This document shows, piece by piece, positions 19,420 through 21,783 of a DNA stretch of 21,783 bases. The stretch's first letter is position 1. Every line of letters starts with the position of its first letter. Location of the stretch: NCBI GenBank assembly GCA_013365365.1, contig JABVXU010000766.1:1-21783 (forward strand), in the 5' to 3' direction. The notes beneath the pieces are model-generated. The model was not told the DNA's origin and made no database searches. It worked only from the letters and a program-made list of their open reading frames with translations. This stretch comes from Cruorifilaria tuberocauda (lineage: Eukaryota; Nematoda; Chromadorea; Rhabditida; Onchocercidae). The position numbers and the translations under genes were made by a program.

Positions 19420-19990
19420 TAATTGTACAAGTAAGTATAATACAGTAAATATCATTTGCAATTTGATAAAATTTAGTTGCGTAAGGAAGTATAAAAGTGT
19501 AGATATAAATGTTTGTATAAATTTTTATGTATACATTTTAAAACTTATAAATGAATCATTGTTCTTAAGTTGAGAATATCATTTGATAATTGTAAAAAGT
19601 AAGTATGATACAGTGAATATAAGTAAGTGTAATGCAGTAAATATAAATTTTGGTATAAATTTAAATATACATATTTTAAAATTTATAAATCAATCATTAT
19701 TCTTAAGTGGAAAATATCATTTGATAAATTTATAAATAACTGTAATACTGTAAATATAATTATGATACAGTAAATGTAATACAGTAAATATATAAATATG
19801 GACATAAATTTATATATATATATTTTGAAATTGAAAAATGAATCAATGGAAAACATCATTTAAATTTTCAATTTTCAACGAATAAATGAAAAAACATCAT
19901 TTGATAATTGTACAAGTAATTATGATACAGTAAATATAAGTAAGTGTAATCAAGTAAGTATGTATGTATACGATGAATATAGGTAAGCGA
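19420..19990. repeat. Imperfect tandem repeat, period about 140-150 bp
   Basis: The landmark AATCATT-x-TTCTTAAGT recurs at 19554 and 19692, with a diverged form at 19841, giving spacings of 138 and about 149 bp. Each unit carries ATTTGATAATTGTA, GTAAGTATxATACAGTAAAT and ATATTTTAAAA words. The AATACAGTAA word is shared with the intron 3 repeat of the DHHC gene. Confidence 0.6.
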
Positions 19991-20498
19991 AATGCAGTAA
20001 ATGTAATAAATATGCGTGTATCAATTATAACATCAATTCACTTTGCTTATTCGAACTTCCAAAATTAATTATCATTTTTTTATTTAATTTAATTTTCTCG
20101 TACTCGCAATTACTTATTTTTTTCAAGTAAATGCAATAGAACATTTAAAATTTATTGATTATTTAAATCAGCATTCATGTTATAAATCTATATACTAATC
20201 GTTGTAATTCATTATAATCTATATATTAATTATTCATTTCCAATTAACAATTCCATTTTCAAATTATATATTTCAATTTCAATTTAGAAATAAGTTGTGA
20301 TAATTGTATAAATAAGTATAATACAGTAATGATTTTCATTGATAATAAGAAGGTAAGTATGATAAGATAAAATGAGATTTACGATCGAATAAAAAAAGAA
20401 AAAATTTGAATCATTGGAACAGATGTGCATAAGTTAATTCCATCGAGGAAGAATTAAAGTCTTCCGAACTTCACAGATATTTTTATGTGATAACATTT

Positions 20499-20657
20499 TT
20501 TATCACTTTTAACTTTTTTTGTCTTATTTCTCTCTCTCTCTCTCTCCTTTTATCACTTCTAACTTTTTTCCGTTTTATCTCTCTCTTTTCATCTTTTCAC
20601 CTTGTTCTTTTCTATTTCCCTCTTTCTTCTCTCTTTTGATTTCCCTCTTTTGATTGT
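20499..20657. repeat. Pyrimidine-rich tract with (TC)n
   Basis: About 160 bp almost purely C/T on the + strand, including (TC)n at 20529-20547. TTTTATCACTT(T/C)TAACTTTTTT occurs twice (near 20501 and 20548), each followed by a CTCTCTC run, indicating a local duplication of roughly 48 bp. Confidence 0.8.
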
Positions 20658-21674
20658 AAAATCAAAAAAAAAAAAGAGAAATTTCTTATCACAGAAATTT
20701 ATTGCCAAGAAGCAAACCGACAAATTGTAAATGATTTAATTTATCCTCAATTGTTTTACTCGAAAATTCTTACATCACTTGAAAAATTTTTTAAAAGTAG
20801 TAAGAATTGTTGAAGTAATTTTATTTCAAAATTTTTGTGAAGTTTTTTTTATCTCAAAAAATATTCAAATTTAATTTTAAATTAATTCAATTCAAATTTA
20901 ACTATTTATTGTTTATTAGGTTAAAAAACAAAAAAAGTAAAGTAAATGTTCATTATTTTTTCCGAAAAACTCACCTGCCATAATTTTTTCTTTCTTTGAA
21001 ACTTTAGCTGGAAAGAAAATAAGTTAAGTGTGGTTTTGATAATATGTATTGATTCTATAGAATTCGAATTTAAGTAATTCATTTAAAATTCATTTTGATT
21101 AATTCTATGATCTCACACTATTTCAGAAAATTTCATATTACTTCTAGGATTCCGGTAATCGTTGATAACATTTATGTATTATAAAAATAATATTCATAAA
21201 TAGTAGTTATGAAAATAAATGCTAGTTAATTAGATTCTCTTCGATTTCATGATTTCGATTTCATGATCCTGATAAAAATCTTTTTAAAAAATATTAGAAT
21301 GAAGATAAATGGTAAGAAATGATAAAAGTTTACAGTTTATTTTTTAGTAAAATTAAAAAAGTAACACATGACTGAATGGAAAGTTTATAGAATTGAAATT
21401 CAAATCTTACAAATAAAATCTTGCAAACAGTGGAAAGAGAGGAAAATAGAATATGATAAGAAATTTTATTGAGCAATTTTAATACAATTTACAATTTCGT
21501 GAAATTTACATATTTCAACGAAATGCAATTTGATTTTAGAATTTAATTAGAAAACTTTCAAGAGAAAAAAAAGAACATTTGAATATGATAATTATTTTTC
21601 AAATTAATATTGATTATTATATGATAGGAAAAATGTTTATCAACCTTATCAACATAATTCTAAAATCAAATTAC

Positions 21675-21757
21675 AAAGTGATAAATTGATAAGCACTTTC
21701 ATAAGTTCCATAAATTCCGAACTTCCTTCCATAAGCACTTTGATAATTTATCACTTT
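21675..21757. repeat. Inverted repeat near the right edge
   Basis: AAAGTGATAAATT (21675-21687) and AATTTATCACTTT (21745-21757) are perfect 13-bp reverse complements. ATAAGCACTTT occurs as a direct repeat between and beside them (about 21690 and 21731). Confidence 0.7.
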
Positions 21758-21783
21758 TAATTCATCAATATAATTTATCACTA

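Larger units (their letters stand above)
19337..21783. other. Downstream non-coding region
   Basis: No gene was recognised on either strand. It holds the DHHC 3' UTR (an AATAAA at 19881-19886 is a weak candidate poly(A) signal), an imperfect 140-150 bp repeat, a pyrimidine-rich block at 20499-20657, and an inverted repeat near the right edge. The rest is AT-rich sequence without visible structure. Confidence 0.65.

Overview
The window is AT-rich eukaryotic DNA (roughly three quarters A+T) with intron-rich protein-coding genes on the + strand. Introns start with GT and end in short nematode-type acceptors (TTTCAG, TTTTAG). Together with the gene content this points to a nematode. Introns of 100 to 1,400 bp, poly-T tracts and abundant AT-rich repeats suit a clade III or filarial species better than Caenorhabditis, but the exact lineage is inference.

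Layout. Bases 1 to about 4020 are intergenic and full of low-complexity and tandem repeats. Bases 4146-11487 carry a gene of at least 16 exons encoding about 1,142 residues: an INO80D-like protein of the INO80 chromatin-remodelling complex. It has two C3Hc3H zinc-binding modules and a long N-terminal extension with 35 consecutive glutamines. Bases 11488 to about 12400 look like its 3' UTR, with an AATAAA at 12378. Bases 12400-14112 are intergenic and contain a cluster of GATA-type motifs with a perfect hairpin. Bases 14113-19336 carry a five-exon gene for a 326-residue DHHC-type protein S-acyltransferase whose catalytic motif departs from the usual PWxxNC pattern. Its large introns hold a 262-bp duplication with a 47-nt palindrome and a 47-bp tandem repeat. 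Bases 19337-21783 are non-coding, with an imperfect 140-150 bp repeat and a long pyrimidine tract.

The two genes are more than 2.6 kb apart, stop to start, and unrelated in function (nuclear chromatin remodelling versus membrane protein palmitoylation), so nothing suggests an operon. I found no tRNA, rRNA, CRISPR array or recognisable transposase. I also found no multi-gene novel system. The points most worth a second look are the polyQ extension, two doubtful splice junctions, the divergent DHHC motif and the intronic repeat structures. All exon boundaries were derived by eye from reading frame and splice signals.
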